A program made the position numbers and the translations under genes. The notes under the pieces are model-generated. The model was given only the letters and a program-made list of their open reading frames with translations. It had not been told where the DNA came from and did no database searches. Shown here piece after piece: positions 14,474-15,667 of a stretch of 15,667 bases of DNA. This stretch comes from Promethearchaeota archaeon. Lineage in GTDB: Archaea; Asgardarchaeota; Lokiarchaeia; Sigyniarchaeales; SOKP01. Each line of letters begins with the position of its first letter. Within the stretch, counting starts at the first letter, position 1. Where the stretch lies: assembly GCA_030612905.1 (NCBI GenBank), contig JAUWNA010000013.1, positions 1-15,667 of the forward strand, given 5' to 3'.

Positions 14474-15667
14474 TTATTTTAATTTTCTTTTTATTTTTCT
14501 TTGAGGTTCTTTTGGTATTTCTTTGGTTTCTTGAGATTCAACTTTAGCATCTTCTTCCTTTACATCTTCTTTTTTAGAAGGTTTAGTTTTAGGTGTAGGT
14601 TTCTTCGATATTTTTTTAGAAGTAGGTTTTTTTGGGGCAGTGTATTTTGGTTCGATATATTTACTCTTAAATTTTTTATACAATAAACCAATGCCAGCCA
14701 AAACACCGATCACAGTACCAAATGCAAAGCCAATCCATGGAAGAACGGGTGTTAATAAATCAGGGATTATCCTTATTTCTTGTGGAGCTAAATCATAATC
14801 TGAAGTTAGATAAGTAGTTGCGCCATCAATGTCTGTTACAGAAATATAAACATACCAAACACCCGTTATTAATTCTTCCGTTCTTACTAAGATATTCATG
14901 CTAGATGTATACACTCTTGAAAGATTATACCAATTATTTTCTTCGTCTAAAAGCGAGACTGTGACATAAGCGATCGTGTTTTCCTCATCAGAAACATCAA
15001 AAGTAAAAATTAAATCATCGCCATAATTTACTGAAACACTCTGATTCATACTTAATCCATTAACTAAATAACTGTGAATTTTAGGAGCATTATTTTCAAC
15101 ATATAAGGAAGCCGTATAGGAATCCATTCCATTATATTGGTCTTCTGCTTCGATAATAATTTGATATTTCCCTATTGGATTACTTATATCTATCGAAAAT
15201 GTAGTTGTAAAAGTCCAATTATTATGGTTAGTTAATTCAATAGGTGACTCTAATACACCAGTAGGACTTTGAATTGTCATAGAGACGGTTATATTTTCGG
15301 GTAAAGTATAAATATCAACATCGGTAACATTTAACATAAGAATACAATCTTCTGCTCTCTTTATTGTGTTTGGTGAAAAAATAATTGTCGAAACATCTAT
15401 TTCCGGTAAAGAATTTAAAGCTTTAAAAGGAAAATACGCTGCTGCTTTCATGTTATTCGATGTATCTGACATATTGATTTTTATGTAATAAATCTTATTG
15501 GTATGATTAAATCTGTCGTCAATTTCAAAAGAAAATTGCCCTAAATTATTACCAACATCAAAAATATTATTTTGAAGAGTTTCATTGTCATTATCAACAA
15601 TTGTTACATTCCAATCAAAGTCATACGGATATGGTTCATCACTTACAATTAATTCTGCGTAGAGCGT
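14474..15667 (-). CDS. C-terminal part of a surface protein with Ig-like domains, one membrane helix and a lysine-rich tail (5' end cut)
   Basis: The frame stays open to the right edge, so the Met at 15472 is internal and at least 397 residues are coded here; the true start lies beyond the window. By the visible chain, residues 1-300 are Asn/Thr/Ser-rich beta-strand repeats of Ig/PKD/cadherin type. Each ends in a strand like ASLYVENN or VTDIDG, and there are several possible N-glycosylation sites (NHT, NVT, NWT, NLS). One hydrophobic segment (about 305-330, around WIGFAFGTVIGVLAGIGLLY) is followed by KKFKSKY, marking a cytoplasmic side after it. The final 67 residues are Lys/Pro/Glu-rich and probably disordered. 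The topology is type I, outside to inside. Function is unknown; adhesion or S-layer association is inference. It ends 52 bases from the convergent ftr. Confidence 0.85.
   Translation of the reverse strand, partial: TLYAELIVSDEPYPYDFDWNVTIVDNDNETLQNNIFDVGNNLGQFSFEIDDRFNHTNKIYYIKINMSDTSNNMKAAAYFPFKALNSLPEIDVSTIIFSPNTIKRAEDCILMLNVTDVDIYTLPENITVSMTIQSPTGVLESPIELTNHNNWTFTTTFSIDISNPIGKYQIIIEAEDQYNGMDSYTASLYVENNAPKIHSYLVNGLSMNQSVSVNYGDDLIFTFDVSDEENTIAYVTVSLLDEENNWYNLSRVYTSSMNILVRTEELITGVWYVYISVTDIDGATTYLTSDYDLAPQEIRIIPDLLTPVLPWIGFAFGTVIGVLAGIGLLYKKFKSKYIEPKYTAPKKPTSKKISKKPTPKTKPSKKEDVKEEDAKVESQETKEIPKEPQRKIKRKLK

Noticed and set aside
14501..14686. Rightward 61-residue frame rich in Phe and Arg
   Set aside because: It is the antisense of the lysine-rich tail of the surface protein, which explains its F/R composition.

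Overview
The window is AT-rich (roughly 30% GC by eye) and archaeal. It carries a VAT/CDC48-type AAA+ ATPase, tetrahydromethanopterin (H4MPT) C1 enzymes, an Hdr/Mvh hydrogenase module, and ribosome-binding sites of the GGTG/GGAGG type. A Rag/Gtr-like GTPase with a roadblock-like C-terminus and a K-rich-tailed membrane protein with Ig-like folds point to an Asgard (Lokiarchaeia-like) archaeon. That placement is inferred from gene content and is not proven by a marker gene. I saw no rRNA, tRNA, CRISPR array or insertion sequence.

Layout, left to right. Positions 1-263 are an AT-rich leader. A Rag/Gtr-like GTPase (264-1217, +) follows; its P-loop lies upstream of the first ATG. It converges, with a 20-bp overlap, on an unrecognised protein (1198-2238, -). 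Next is a tight leftward operon. In transcription order it holds an HdrA-MvhD fusion with an N-terminal winged helix (6898-4352), a hydrogenase small subunit (4362-3598) and a hydrogenase large subunit (3598-2297). A 322-bp divergent regulatory region (6899-7220) contains a cluster of three dyads. Rightward from it run two tandem paralogues of unknown function (7221-7838, 7863-8594), an MtdB-like methylene-H4MPT dehydrogenase (8648-9661), CDC48 (9722-11995) and an 83-residue protein (12148-12399) ending in a hairpin terminator. Leftward Mtd (13332-12493) and rightward Ftr (13510-14421) share a divergent promoter region. The right edge cuts a leftward surface protein (14474 to beyond 15667).

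How the genes fit together. Ftr, Mtd and MtdB act on the H4MPT methyl branch of the archaeal Wood-Ljungdahl pathway (formyl transfer, methenyl/methylene conversion). MvhA/MvhG with HdrA-MvhD would be an H2-linked flavin-based electron-bifurcating or -confurcating complex. HdrB, HdrC and hydrogenase maturation genes are not in the window. Mtd (F420) and MtdB (pyridine nucleotide) act on the same substrate pair, so together they could exchange electrons between F420 and NAD(P).

Points most worth a second look: the DNA-binding domain fused to HdrA together with the dyad cluster in front of it; the non-canonical start of the GTPase; the variant hydrogenase large subunit (Gln for His in the first Cys motif, no C-terminal extension); a 53-bp promoter block shared by two distant genes; and the paired methylene-H4MPT dehydrogenases.
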